Shown here in pieces: positions 33,253 to 44,558 of a stretch of DNA of 64,000 bases. The translations under genes were made by a program, and so were the position numbers. Position 1 is the stretch's first letter. The number at the start of each line of letters is the position of its first letter. The notes under the pieces are model-generated. The model was not told the origin of the DNA. It searched no databases and worked only from the letters and a program-made list of their open reading frames with translations. The stretch is from Melanopsichium pennsylvanicum. Taxonomy: Eukaryota; Basidiomycota; Ustilaginomycetes; Ustilaginales. Location of the stretch: assembly GCA_900208305.1 (NCBI GenBank), contig OAPG01000010.1, positions 434,001-498,000 on the forward strand. Reading direction: 5' to 3'.

Positions 33253-35300
33253 GATGGCAATAGCAGGGACTCGCTCTCTTATGTAGGCGCGAGCAACAAG
33301 AAGAAGCAGGAGCGGAGCCACGTTGGTGGGTGCGTTCGACTAAATGTGGTGTCAAATTTAAGTCGCACGGCGATGTATGAGCCTATGGACACCGATGTGT
33401 AGTCAAGGATTGAGCAACCGCGGATATAGGATGTTGCCAAGGCGGATACCGGTTTGAAGCTGCGATGCAAGGGAACTCTGGTAGCCGAATGCAATGTGAA
33501 CCAAGGTAAATGTGGTCTTGACTGTACGCGAAGGATGCAGCTCACGGAAGCAGTGATCGGGGCGTGCGGATGGTGGAAGTCGGGCTATCGCCAAGACAGA
33601 ATTAGCGCAGCGGAAAAAGATCTACGTCGAAGCTGGAGCGCACAAGAGCTCGGTGATGCAGAGATGCGTGTCAGCCCGTGTGACAAGTCTAAGGAGAAGA
33701 AGAGCGGGAAAGTGTAGGTCGCTACGTGGTTGGTAGAGTGTACGTGTCTGATACAATACAATCGTGGTTAATGTACTGGCAAGGCCCAAGCGCACGTCAA
33801 GTGGTGGGTTTGGGTGGGACTTAAGTTAGGCAGACGCGTGAGCGATGGCAAACAGCAAGGACGAAAGCGGAAAGGTAGATCCAACGTTTTGGGAGGCAAA
33901 CGGCTGCGCGAGCTACGTTGAACAAAGATGTATCTTGAGAAGCGCAGACGTGCAAGCGGTCTGCGATGAGGTGGTGAAGGGTAACTTAGGTGCCTGTGAA
34001 TGTGTAGCGACTAGCGAGACGACGAGATATCCAAGCGGGCGAGATGAATGCACCTCTAGAGCTGCAATGATTGCAATCGAGCTTGGACTTCCTGGCGAAT
34101 GGGGATCAAGGTGATGCGAGGCGACGCGAGGCCAGTGTTGTGTGCGAGACAGGACGAGTGAAATCCAGACTCGGGAACGAGACGGCGGACGCAAGAAGAA
34201 AGGGACAGAGGTGGATGAAAGGGAAACGAGATGTGGGAACCGGGAGACTAACGAGGACACAAGGTGAAAGCAAAGAGGATGAAGGAACGCAGGTGTGGTG
34301 GCATGACAAAGGGACCTGGACGTATGTGCTCTCCGAGTTTAACCAGGAAAGACTGGTCAACAGCCCTAAAGAGAGAAGAAAAAAGTGTGCACTGTTTGTT
34401 TGGTGCGTATGAGTGACACATGCAATCTTCTGAGATTCACATTGCAAGGCGCAGATAATTCCTCAGCAAGGAAATGCAAAAAAGGGCCGATTTTTCAAGG
34501 GAAAAAAAGAAAAGAAAGAATAAATAACAGTATCGAAGGAGGATCTCATGAATGACAGCAGACAAAAACAAGTTGCATAAATATGATTGTGTGTTTGTGG
34601 GTGGTCACTTGAATTATAGTAACCTGGCGTTTGTACTCTGGCCTGCAGAGCAGTAGAGTCAATACAGTCTCGCCACTACTCTCTGTGTCACGTACAATAC
34701 AGTAGGAAATCAATCTTGAATCTTCTCACCTCTCAGCCGGCGAATCGATCCTCTCATTCATGTGGGTTCCACACCATCTCCCAACCACGTCTACATTTTG
34801 ATGGCGATACCGATTCTTGCCCCTCGTTCCAATCGACATCATCTTGGTCGAGTATATGCTGATGCTTCTCTGAGTCCAGTAGCGCGGCTGCAGTGCAAAG
34901 CTCAGACTGGTTTTGGCTCAAATCCACTGCCTGACAACCACGGTCTCGTACTGTGTTGCCATTCTGATCTGAATCTTTCGGTGAAACCTCGCGACCCTGA
35001 ACTTTTGGATCTGGTTTAACCGAGGTGAGACAGTGCATTTGCGAATTTCTTCAACCTAACATGCGAATTTCTTCAACCTAACATCTCATAAAAGTTTGGA
35101 AGCGTTCAAAGAAGAGAAGAAAAGAAAAGGCACTTTGCGGCTGTCGTAGCCACGAGCCTGGTTTGCTGGTTTGTGGAGGCTTGAACCGAACCCGACCTTC
35201 TTGACCCTTGTAGCGTATTTTTTACTGTGCTAAACCAACACCTTCTTTCGAGCTCGCTCACAATCAGGTTCGCCACCATCACACCTGCAGCACAGCAACG
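33253..35300. promoter_or_regulatory. Long divergent intergenic region
   Basis: A 2-kb gap between the head-to-head RGS and PTPA genes, so it holds both promoters; the RGS gene probably has a long 5' region here. An 89-codon frame with a good ATG context at 33845-34114 has no recognisable motif. A TACAGTA motif is at 34698, and the 15-base string ATTTCTTCAACCTAA occurs twice in tandem at about 35044-35080. Confidence 0.5.
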
Positions 35301-36777
35301 ATGGTCCACAACACTCCAACCCCAGTCCTTCGATCACCTGTACCAGAGGCAGCTAAGCATGTCATCATCTCTAAGCTTCGTCAGCCAGCAGGCGCTGGTT
35401 CGTCATCAGAGCCCTCCAGAAGAAGCCTAAGCCCAGCAGCGACACCATCATCCAATGATTCAGTAGATTTGGAAATCACAGCAAAGAACATTGAGCTAAT
35501 ACCGATACACGATCATACGTTCCAAGAACCACGAAAACGCATCGTCTCACCAGCATCGCTCAACAGATTCGAGCAGTCCAGTGCCTTTGCCGAGATCGTC
35601 GCCTTCATTCGCGTCTGCAACACAAGCGTCGTCGGAAAGACACTCACAGACGACATCGACACATCGCCAGTATGCCACGCACTGAGTGCCATCCTCGATC
35701 AAGTCACAGCATTGCGAAAAGCCACGCCACCTGATGCCTCCATCGGATCATCTCGTTTCGGAAATCCCGCCTTCCGCACATTCTACGCCAAGATCCGCGA
35801 TAATAATGATAAGTTACATCGCATGATCCCCGGACTTGACAATGATTCAGAAACATCTCGGACGGCTCGAGATGAGCTTGGTGTCTACTTCCAGGAGAGT
35901 TGGGGCAACGAAAAGCGAATCGACTACGGGAGTGGTATGGAACTGAATATGGCTTGCTGGCTGTAAGTAGAAGGAGACGCTCAACCAAGCTTTGACTCAA
36001 GCTGTTGCTGAATCTCAATACTCACATGCGATCTGCAACCTCTTTGTCTGAAACAGCCTCTGTCTCTGCAAGCTGCGCATTCTTCGCCTTCCCGAAGATG
36101 GTCCAGCAATCGTTCTGCGCGTCTTTTGGAGCTACATTCAAGTGATGCGCGACATCCAGTCCTCCTACTGGCTCGAGCCTGCCGGCAGTCATGGCGTGTG
36201 GGGACTCGACGACTATCATTTCCTCCCCTTCTTGTGGGGAGCTGGGCAGCTCAGCAATCATCGCCATCTGCGACCAAAGGCAATTCATGACGCCGAGATC
36301 GTCGAAGAGTTTGCCCCCAAGTACATGTACTTGGCGTGCATTCAGTTCATCAACTCGGTCAAGACAGCTTCGCTTCGTTGGCATTCGCCCATGCTCGACG
36401 ACATCTCAGGTGCAAAGTCGTGGGCCAAAGTCAACGAAGGTATGATCAAAATGTACCGAGCAGAGGTGCTCAAAAAGCTTCCTATCGCGCAGCACATCTT
36501 CTTTGGAAGCCTGATTTGTTATGCAGAACCGCAGGCGGGGGAGATGGAAGATGAGGATGTGCAAGAGGATGCGCATGGTCATATTCATCCCGCTGGCAAG
36601 CACGCGCACGGCACGGGAGAGGGTCAAGCGGCTGGTTGGGGTGATTGTTGTGGTATTCCGATCCCAAGCGCTTTTGCAGCCGCTCAAGAGGACAAGAAGC
36701 GCTCGCAAGGTTTCAGCTCTACTTTACGTGGCGAGAAGCCATTTGGATCTGGTGTTCGCCGTATTCCTTTTGATTGA
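35301..36777 (+). CDS. PP2A phosphatase activator (PTPA/Rrd family), 2 exons
   Basis: Exons 35301-35962 and 36057-36777 give 460 residues. The intron (GTAAGT...AACAG) splits a Leu codon and joins NMACWL to LCLCKLRIL. PTPA proteins load and activate protein phosphatase 2A catalytic subunits and have peptidyl-prolyl isomerase activity; yeast Rrd1/Rrd2 are the models. Family motifs are FGNPAFRTFYAKI, YFQESWGNEKRIDYGSGMEL, YWLEPAGSHGVWGLDDYHFL, a KYMYLACIQFI segment, and HSPMLDDISGAKSW near the active site. The first ~75 residues and the His-rich acidic stretch at about 375-405 (ahead of GWGDCCGIPIPSAF) are extra and probably disordered. The ATG at 35301 is the first in frame. Divergent from the RGS gene. 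Confidence 0.95.
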
Positions 36778-37367
36778 GAATCGATCGTCATTTAATCGCT
36801 CAGCATCACATAACGATTGTGTGAGTCTCTTCAAATTAATCCCAACCTTAATTTGGACTCAACCTCGATTCTCTTAACTTATGCCCACCGAACGCATGCT
36901 CACTGTCTGAATGTTGCAATCTGATGAAACCTTCTTCCATTCCCTTGAAGGTTTGAGAGTTTCTGCAATGGGGCGAAGAGAGGGGAGCCGGTCGATACTC
37001 TAAGTAGCTGGATGTCTGGTCTTGGAAGCAGCGCGTGCGCTTTTGCGCCAACTTCCCGTCAAGGGTTCAAATTTCGACCAAGCTTCCAGAAAGCGCGTCC
37101 GTCATCTTCGAGCTTCCTTGTCTCTCATTATTACTAGCTTCCAATCGTTCTTCTCTACACACGATCAGCGGTTCTCCCGCAATTGAGCCTCCACTTTCGC
37201 TCATTCGACTCTTTCGCTTTCTTTCATCTCAGACTGCAGCTACGTCGACGAGCTGTACAAGCAACGACGGAAACGGCCTGTTGATCCTGACCCATCCCTA
37301 GTAGCGTTACCTCGAATCCTGATGCCAAGACAGCTGCAAGAAAGCAATTAAGCAAGACAGAGTCAAG
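36778..37367. other. Intergenic, promoter of HDA1
   Basis: 590 bp between two genes on the same strand. No gene seen. Confidence 0.6.
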
Positions 37368-39675
37368 ATGCCAGAGTCATCCAGAACTCTTCCTTCCACC
37401 AACAGGAACCAACCTATCATTCTCGATGATGACGACGATGTGGACATGGCAACGGTTGCGCAAACATCCGTACCCTCCCCAGCTGTTTCCCTTCGCGACA
37501 TGACGCCAGCTGTATCTGTGTCAACAACCTCCAGTAGCATCAATGGTCATACAAACGCTCACGTGGTACATGGCGCGCATCACGGCGCGCCAAGTGGCAC
37601 CGGCTCCCCCTTCGATCAATACCGCACCGGATACGTTTACAGTTCCGACATGACTTTGCACTCCAATCCTATCGATCCTGAACACCCCGAAAGACCCCTG
37701 CGTATTTGGCAGATCTATACGCAATTCAAGGCAAATCGCTTGTTCGAACGCATGAAGAAGATTACCATCAGAGAGGTACTTGAGGACGAGGTCAGGCTTG
37801 TCCATGATCAAGGAATTTGGAAGGGTGTGATGGATGTTGCGAGTAAGTTTGGCATTCCCCGTACTCTCATGTATGCTGCACAAAACATGCTAACAGCAAT
37901 ATGCGCTTTCCCATCATCTAGAGTATCACCCCGACTTCATCAAGAGGCATGTAGGCATGCTCGAGACAAGCAGCTCCCTTTACGTGAATGAGCACTCGGC
38001 ATATTGTGCAAGGCTGTCGTGCGGAGGAGCGATCGAGCTATGCGACGCGATCGCTTCTGGCCAAATCCTCAACGGCTTTGCCATCATTCGTCCGCCGGGT
38101 CATCACGCAGAGCCACACAAGAGCATGGGCTTTTGCTTCTTCAACAATGTCGCCGTCGCCGCTCGCGTCCTCAGGCAAAAGCATAACCACATCAAAAAGA
38201 TCCTGATCCTGGATTGGGATGTTCACCATGGTAATGGCACCCAGCGCGCTTTCGAGAGCGATGCGGATGTGCTCTACATCTCGCTGCATCGCTACGATGA
38301 GGACGGGAGCTTCTATCCAGGCTCGACGTACGGCAATTACGACAGCGCCGGAACGGGGCCGGGAGAGGGCAAATCCGTCAATGTGCCTTGGCCCATAGCT
38401 GGCATGGGCGATGGAGACTACCTGTATGCGTTCCACAACCTCGTCATGCCTATCGCGCATGAGTTTGCCCCCGACTTTGTCATCATATCGGCTGGTTTCG
38501 ACGCCGCAAGGGGCGACCCTATTGGTGAAAATACAGTGTCGCCAGGAGGCTTTGCGCAGATGACCCATCTTCTCAACTCGCTTTGCCAGGGCAAAGTGGC
38601 CGTGATTCTTGAGGGTGGCTACAATCCCGAGGCAGTGGCCAACAGCGCTGTCGCCGTCACAGATGTGCTTCTTTCTCTCAGAACAGCAGAACCCGAAGAT
38701 ACGATAGCCAGCACCATTGCCGCCGAGACGGTAAAACGAGTTCGTCGCTTCCACTCCAAATACTGGAAGTCTCTCAAGATCACCGATACCGAGGCGGACG
38801 ACTATGACGCTGACTCTATCAACGCGCCTCCCTCCGTGGAAATCTCTGAGCTTCTCGCAGAGTATCGCAGGTCCGTCATCACGCGCGAATACGAACTGTT
38901 CGAGATCCCACTCTACGGCAGTTCCGCACACAGTAAGTTTGCCGGCGATGTTCTGTGCTCTGAAAACATTCTCGGGCAGTACCCTACGATTGTATTTTTC
39001 GTTCACGACATGGGCAACCTTCGCTCGGAAAAGCCCAGACCTAGCAGACCGTACGGAAAGGAAGGCCAACTGCTCGTCGATGCCTCTCGTCGTATCCTCG
39101 ATTGGGCCAAGTCGCGCGGGTATGGAATCGTGGATATGAACATGATCAAGGAGTTCAGTGCCATCAAGCCCAATGCACCTGCTGGGCAGCAGCGCAAGTT
39201 TGTCAGTGCAGAAGATATCGAGTCGAAAGGAGCGGCGTGTCGAGCTGCCGCGTTTGTGTGGGACAATGTGGTGGCACTTGCCAGGAGCGCTGGTATGGCC
39301 AAGAATGTGATCATGATCGGGCTCGGGTCAGGGTGCAATGTCTTGACTTCGTTAGTGGATCAACGCGATGTAGAGAGTAATGTTAGGGCGGTAGTGAATG
39401 TGGTTGGGTATGATGAGATGCCACATGTTTCATTAGGGTCGGATTTGGCAAGGAAGAAATGGTACTATCAGAAGAGTAAAGTGTTGGCGCCAGCGGATCA
39501 TAGGCATTTGCTAGAGAGAGGTGATGCAGCCCCTTTGAAGAGATTTGGTAAGATTCAGCCAATCAAGGACGTGGCGGCGATCAATATCTTGACCAGTCAC
39601 ATGGACGAAATTACCAGCTTTGTCGATAAAAAAATTAGGATCGCCAATACGGCTGCTGCTTCTAACTCGAATTGA
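37368..39675 (+). CDS. HDA1: Class II histone deacetylase Hda1 with C-terminal Arb2 domain, 2 exons
   Basis: Exons 37368-37842 and 37922-39675 give 742 residues. The intron (GTAAGT...TCTAG) restores VASKYHPDFIKRHVG. The protein removes acetyl groups from histone lysines, acting in the Hda1 complex for repression. Deacetylase motifs are RTGYVYSSDMTLH, RPPGHHAEP (His219/His220 are the catalytic pair), GFCFFNNVAVAA, the zinc site in DWDVHHGNGTQ, LYISLHRYD, SAGFDAARGDP and LEGGYN. From about residue 470 (SELLAEYRRSVITREYELFE) the chain has the Arb2-like domain that binds partner subunits in fungal Hda1. The first ~85 residues are acidic and disordered (IILDDDDDVDM). The ATG at 37368 is the first in frame, after a stop-rich leader. 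Confidence 0.96.
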
Positions 39676-40131
39676 GAGCCAGTTGTCTTGTATGCCTACT
39701 GTAGTCGGAATGTTTTTTTGTCACCTTCCCCTTTTGGGGCCTGTGCGAGTGAGTTGAATGACACTCGAGACGTCTTGAAAATCAGAGCTAGCGGGAGAAC
39801 CCAATGCTTTCAAATTAGGGGCCTAGAACTCCAAGCAACGCTCTCATGAAGGTTGAATTAGGATTCAGCGGCACACGATGCTGACAAAGGCACGCAAAGA
39901 GTGATTGAATCAAGGATATGAATGAGTGAATGAATGGATGAAAGAACGAGTGTAATGGAGTGAGTGCAAAAGAAGAAGACGAAAGCAGACAAAAAAAAAA
40001 TTGAAAACCCAAACCCCGAAAATGGAGCAAAACGACAGGGAGATGCAAATGAGTGTACTGTTCATGATCGAGACTTGTATGATGTGTGTGAAATAAATCC
40101 ACTTGTTGGGAAGGGGAATGAAAAAAAAATA
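39676..40131. other. Convergent 3' flanks
   Basis: 456 bp between HDA1 and the membrane-protein gene on the opposite strand. It contains a TACTGTA motif at 39697 and an A-tract at about 39991-40001. Confidence 0.6.
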
Positions 40132-42507
40132 TTAATCCAAGGAATTGAGGCTAGCTTGCTTTTCAACTGCTGGTGCACCAGCAGCAGCAGCGGCGGCAGA
40201 GGGGGCGGGGGCAGGGGCAGCATTAACAGCGGCGGTGATGGGTTTTCCAAAGTGACGCTTCCTCAACCTCTGCGATGTCAGACTTTGATGCGTTGCTGCA
40301 TTGGCAGAATGTCTATTGACCACGTCCTCCACCACCTCTTCCACCTGCAACGATCTCGAGTACCAGCTCGACCCAGTCTTGGTAGCGCTCGCCTTTGCCT
40401 CACGACTCTTTGTACTAGTAGCCTTGGTAGTGACACTCGCCGTCGAACTGGACGATGAGTCTTTCGCGCCAAGATTCGCTTTATAAATACTTTTCGGTTC
40501 GTCCGAACTGGATCCAGACGGCGACACGATCTCTCTCCAAACAATCACGCCAACAATCAAACCCACCAGCGACACAAGTGAAATCACGCCCATCACAATC
40601 AACTTTTTACGACCCGTTGCCATACTTGCCATCCAAGCCTTGCTTCCATCTTCCAACTTGCCAGTACCCGCCGTCTTTTGCGCCATGCTAAATCGACGCC
40701 AGAATTTGGCGCCTTCGCCGTTGGTGTCCCATTCGGCACCCTCTCCACCTGCACCGAGGAATTGAGATTTGCGTGGATGGTCGGGCTTCTCCCAGTCATT
40801 CTCGTAGCCTTGCACTCGAGGTGCTTGTGGCGCACGTGGAACATAGGCATTAGACATGCGCAAGTTCCCTTGCTGAGCAGGAGGAGGGTTGTTGGGGCCA
40901 CCAGTCAGCATGGCCATCGAGCGGCGGAAGAAGCTCTGACGCTTCTGCCCACCTTGTCCAAGCTGCTGCTTGGCACGCAAAGGTCCATTGTTGTTGCCAG
41001 AGGGCCCGACCTGGGGCCCACCGCCTCCCAACATGGCCATTGATCGTCGGAAGATCGATTGTCTTTTCGAAGGTCCTGGTGCGTCCGAGAACGAAGGGCC
41101 AAAGTTGTTACCAGGTGCGCCTCGAACTTGTACTCCTTGCGAGCCAGGGCCTCTCAGCGTACTGCTGCTGTTTGGAGGAGGAGGCCGCGCGCCTCCCACT
41201 TGGAGTGATGATGGGTGCAGGGCATTGCCGGGACCTGGTCTAGTCGGACTTGTGTTGGGTCCGTTGGGGCCGCCGGGCCGACCATTGTAGACTGGTCCAC
41301 CTGGTCCTTTTGGGGGACCGCCAAGGCCCCCTTGAGGCCCTCGCTGGCCGTATGGCGAAGGCGGTCCTCGCTGAAGGACATTTGGCGGCATCTGCCCTTG
41401 CCCATGGGGAGAAGGTGTACCGTTTGGTCCGTAGCCCGGGGATCGAAGCGGAGTGGCGCTGTTAGGTGTACCAGCAGAGCCCATGGGGGAGGACATGCCC
41501 TGCTGGTAAAACCCTTGCTGTTGAGCCCGCGTCGTGTCGATGGGTGCGGGAGCAGCATTGCGGGATGGCGAGCGAGCTTGAGTGGCATTGGGTGCACGAG
41601 TGTCGAAGTAGTCTTGAGGACCGGTACCATCGGACGAAGCAGCAGGCCCTGATCGTGCTACAGGAGGCTCAGGGCTGGGAGTCACCAGACCGAGTTGCTT
41701 CGTCAAGGCTGTTCTCGCACTCAAGCGTTTGGAGCCACTGTCGGTGGCTTGATCAGATCTTGCAGAATCATGGTTGTCCGAAGGGTGTCCAGCAAAGCCG
41801 ATGGTGCTGCCGTGTCGTGAAGTGCGGTCGACAAAGTTGGAATCAACGTCAAGTCTGCTGTTCCTTTCCTCTTGGCCTCTCTCCTTGGCCGACTTGAGCG
41901 TCATGAGCTTGAGAGAGGGCGGATTCTGGGAAGCGTGATCAGGGGGACGATGACCGACGGCGTTGGCGCGATCGGTCCAACTGTCGGGTCTGTCTGCATC
42001 CTTGCCACGCTTGAGATTGTCTAGAGCAGGATTTTTTGGTGGTACACGACCATCGTCGCTGTCGGAATCAGACTCGGAATCACTGCCGCCCAACATGCCA
42101 AGGCCGAGACCAAAGGCGCCAGAGTCTCGATCGTGAGTGTTGTCATTGTGGTCAGGGACGTAGCTAGATCGACTCTGGGCGATAGCAGCGTTGCCGGAGG
42201 ATGCGGTGTAGCCATCAGTCGCTTTGGTATTGTTTGAAAAGGCGATGCTCTTGCGTTGGGTGGTAGGTTTGAGGTTGGAGGGGCCGACTGATCTCAAACC
42301 ATTGGCGTCCATGTGGTTGGCGGGACGACCATGCAATTTGAGTTGGCTGGCTTTGCGAGCAAGTTCACGACGACGAGGATCAGAAGATTCGAGGTCCTTT
42401 GGATCGTAGAGGTACTTGTCGTAGATGCTGACAACGCGAGAATCGCGAGGGTTCATGGAGAAGGCTATACTGGACTGAGATTCGCCCACCCAAGTGTTTG
42501 GTGCCAT
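40132..42507 (-). CDS. Low-complexity single-pass membrane protein with repeated FRRSMA motifs
   Basis: 791 residues, one exon, ATG at 42507 (MAPNTWVGESQSSIAFSM). A conserved-looking N-terminal block (NPRDSRVVSIYDKYLYDPKD, then RRRELARKASQLKLHGRPA) is followed by ~400 residues rich in Gly, Pro, Asn and Ser. Two nearly identical 13-residue elements lie at 481-493 (KRQSIFRRSMAML) and 522-534 (KRQSFFRRSMAML). A third, shorter one lies at 602-609 (FWRRFSMA). One transmembrane segment is at about 634-656 (VMGVISLVSLVGLIVGVIVW). About 135 C-terminal residues are Ser/Thr/Ala-rich. The basic elements precede the membrane segment, so they are probably cytosolic. I do not recognise a family or function. 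It is divergent from Upa1, with a 2-kb gap. Confidence 0.8.
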   Translation of the reverse strand: MAPNTWVGESQSSIAFSMNPRDSRVVSIYDKYLYDPKDLESSDPRRRELARKASQLKLHGRPANHMDANGLRSVGPSNLKPTTQRKSIAFSNNTKATDGYTASSGNAAIAQSRSSYVPDHNDNTHDRDSGAFGLGLGMLGGSDSESDSDSDDGRVPPKNPALDNLKRGKDADRPDSWTDRANAVGHRPPDHASQNPPSLKLMTLKSAKERGQEERNSRLDVDSNFVDRTSRHGSTIGFAGHPSDNHDSARSDQATDSGSKRLSARTALTKQLGLVTPSPEPPVARSGPAASSDGTGPQDYFDTRAPNATQARSPSRNAAPAPIDTTRAQQQGFYQQGMSSPMGSAGTPNSATPLRSPGYGPNGTPSPHGQGQMPPNVLQRGPPSPYGQRGPQGGLGGPPKGPGGPVYNGRPGGPNGPNTSPTRPGPGNALHPSSLQVGGARPPPPNSSSTLRGPGSQGVQVRGAPGNNFGPSFSDAPGPSKRQSIFRRSMAMLGGGGPQVGPSGNNNGPLRAKQQLGQGGQKRQSFFRRSMAMLTGGPNNPPPAQQGNLRMSNAYVPRAPQAPRVQGYENDWEKPDHPRKSQFLGAGGEGAEWDTNGEGAKFWRRFSMAQKTAGTGKLEDGSKAWMASMATGRKKLIVMGVISLVSLVGLIVGVIVWREIVSPSGSSSDEPKSIYKANLGAKDSSSSSTASVTTKATSTKSREAKASATKTGSSWYSRSLQVEEVVEDVVNRHSANAATHQSLTSQRLRKRHFGKPITAAVNAAPAPAPSAAAAAAGAPAVEKQASLNSLD

Positions 42508-44558
42508 GCCGTGTGAGACGGCCGAGTGGGGCTACGACGACGTTGGAAGAAGGCGCTAATTAGGTGACAACGTTGGCTCCGAAGTAAACAAGCAGAGATA
42601 TCCGAGAGTCGATCTGGAAAGGCGAGCAAAGTAGATGTGGGTGGAATCGACCAGCTTAGATATAATCGCCAGGGTTGTGTTCGAGTGGTGATGTGGGATC
42701 GAGGATTGTAGTCTGTCTGTGCTGCCTGGGCTACAGACAGAGATGCCACGTATGATTTGCGGTGGGTCGTGGTAGAGTAGACGATTGTGAAACTGAGACG
42801 AAAGCAAGTCGAGTGACCTGATGAGCGGTGTGCTAGCGAGCGTAAAGGCTGATGGAACGACCTGCGTCAACAAAGGAGAGAGAGGGCGGTTGTGGTTGCG
42901 TAGAGAGAGAGAGCGAGAGACAGTGGGGTTCCAGGGTGATCAACGAGTGGAAGAAGTTGTGGAAGCAAACACGACACTGATGGATGAAAGTATTGGAAGG
43001 AGAGCAAAAGAGAGGGGGGAACAAATGAGTGGATTGGGATGGAGGCAAGGAAGGGAGAGGCAAATCGAGTTGAGTTGGCGAGAGGACACTGTGTAGTAAA
43101 TTGACTGTACCATAAATGACTGTAGCAAAGCAAGTCGCGTGAAGGACGAGGAGCGGAAAGCCCAGGATTGATCAGACACATGTTGCATGGGCCGAAGGGG
43201 AGTGACTTGACAGATCTGGTCGGCTCGGGCTCTGCGTGCCTGTTTGTGGTGTGCCGTCGTCACCGGCAGCTCGCATCTTGCACACACAGAACAGTCTTGT
43301 ACACGTTATTATTTTGTTCTTGAGTGATACCACAGCTGTACTACCATGCTTTTGTTTGCTCGTCTCGCTTGACAAGCTCATCGCACACACTCTGAAGAAG
43401 TTGATACAGTACCGCAAATGCCGTTGTGTGAGCAAGCTATGTATTTTTACTGTATGAGGGGCGGTACGCAGAGGGGGCAAGTGCAGCCCCAAATGAGTGA
43501 TGAGATTGCAGTTTGCAGGATATGGCAATTATGTGCTGCGTGTGTGCTGCGTGTGTGCCGCGTGCGTGTGCGGTACTGTAGTTTTTTGGTGCCGAACGTC
43601 AAAAACGTCGATCGCGACAGAGTAGTGTGGCCGAGATGACAGTGCTCTAGTTGCATGGCCCGGGACAGAGTGGCGGAGTAAAGTAATTTAGTGGGTGGGT
43701 TGGTGCACGAGCTCTGCATGATGCGTTGCGTGTCGAGAAATGCCAAAAAAAAAAAATTGGAATTTTGCATCTCCGAGTGGGAGAGCGTGCGTCGGTGTGT
43801 GTGTTGTGTGCCGTGTTGAAGTGTCTTGATTTTTTCAGATGTGCATTCCGCCTTTTGAAAAGCAACTCGGTTTCGAGCTTCTTGGTGGGAAGATTTTAGC
43901 CGCAATGTGCCCTCTCTGAAACTCCGAATCACTTTGACTAAGTGGATTTTTAGAGCTCATCTCACCTCCCTTCTACTGTAAAGTGTCAACGACAGGCCGA
44001 TCGTGTGGCGGCCACGCCTCGTGTCGGTGACTTTTCAAACGCAAGTGCTGAATCAAGCTCTAACATGTCACAACCTGCTCCCAGCAACTGCTATACAGTA
44101 GCGCCAACGCCAACGCTAGCACCTACTTTTGGAAGCTTTCGATAACAGATGTGCAGCTCGTGCTCTGCTGTCAACCTCGCTTAAGCACACAAGATCGACA
44201 TTGCTCTCTCTCAAACTGCTTATTTTTGTTGCGTCACGCACACAAAAGAGGGTCTGTTGGTTTCAGAATTTCCCTTTTCCAAAACATGAACGCGATGGTG
44301 CTTGCCACAGTGCAGATGGCAGCTCTCTTACATAATCATGACTTGTAGTCCTGAGTCCAACGCCCTCAGACCAACACACACACGCACACACGCATGTAAA
44401 TTTACTGTATTACTTACAGTAGCTTTTCATTATTGACTGCGCAATTCACTAAAAAGTGTGTCGTGCATATGATCAAATCCACCTTCGTATATGACATTCT
44501 TCAGTTTCGTAACCTCCATTATACATCCATACGATTGCCTTGCTAGGCAGCACACGAC
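42508..44558. promoter_or_regulatory. Long divergent intergenic region with clustered TACTGTA motifs
   Basis: 2 kb between the membrane-protein gene and upa1. Pyrimidine/purine strand asymmetry near 42890-43080 makes long but meaningless frames. Seven TACTGTA/TACAGTA heptamers lie at 43405, 43448, 43574, 43974, 44094, 44403 and 44415. No gene seen. Confidence 0.55.

Noticed and set aside
33845..34114. 89-codon plus-strand frame with a good ATG context
   Set aside because: No motif, signal peptide or neighbour support; could be a small gene but I cannot defend it.
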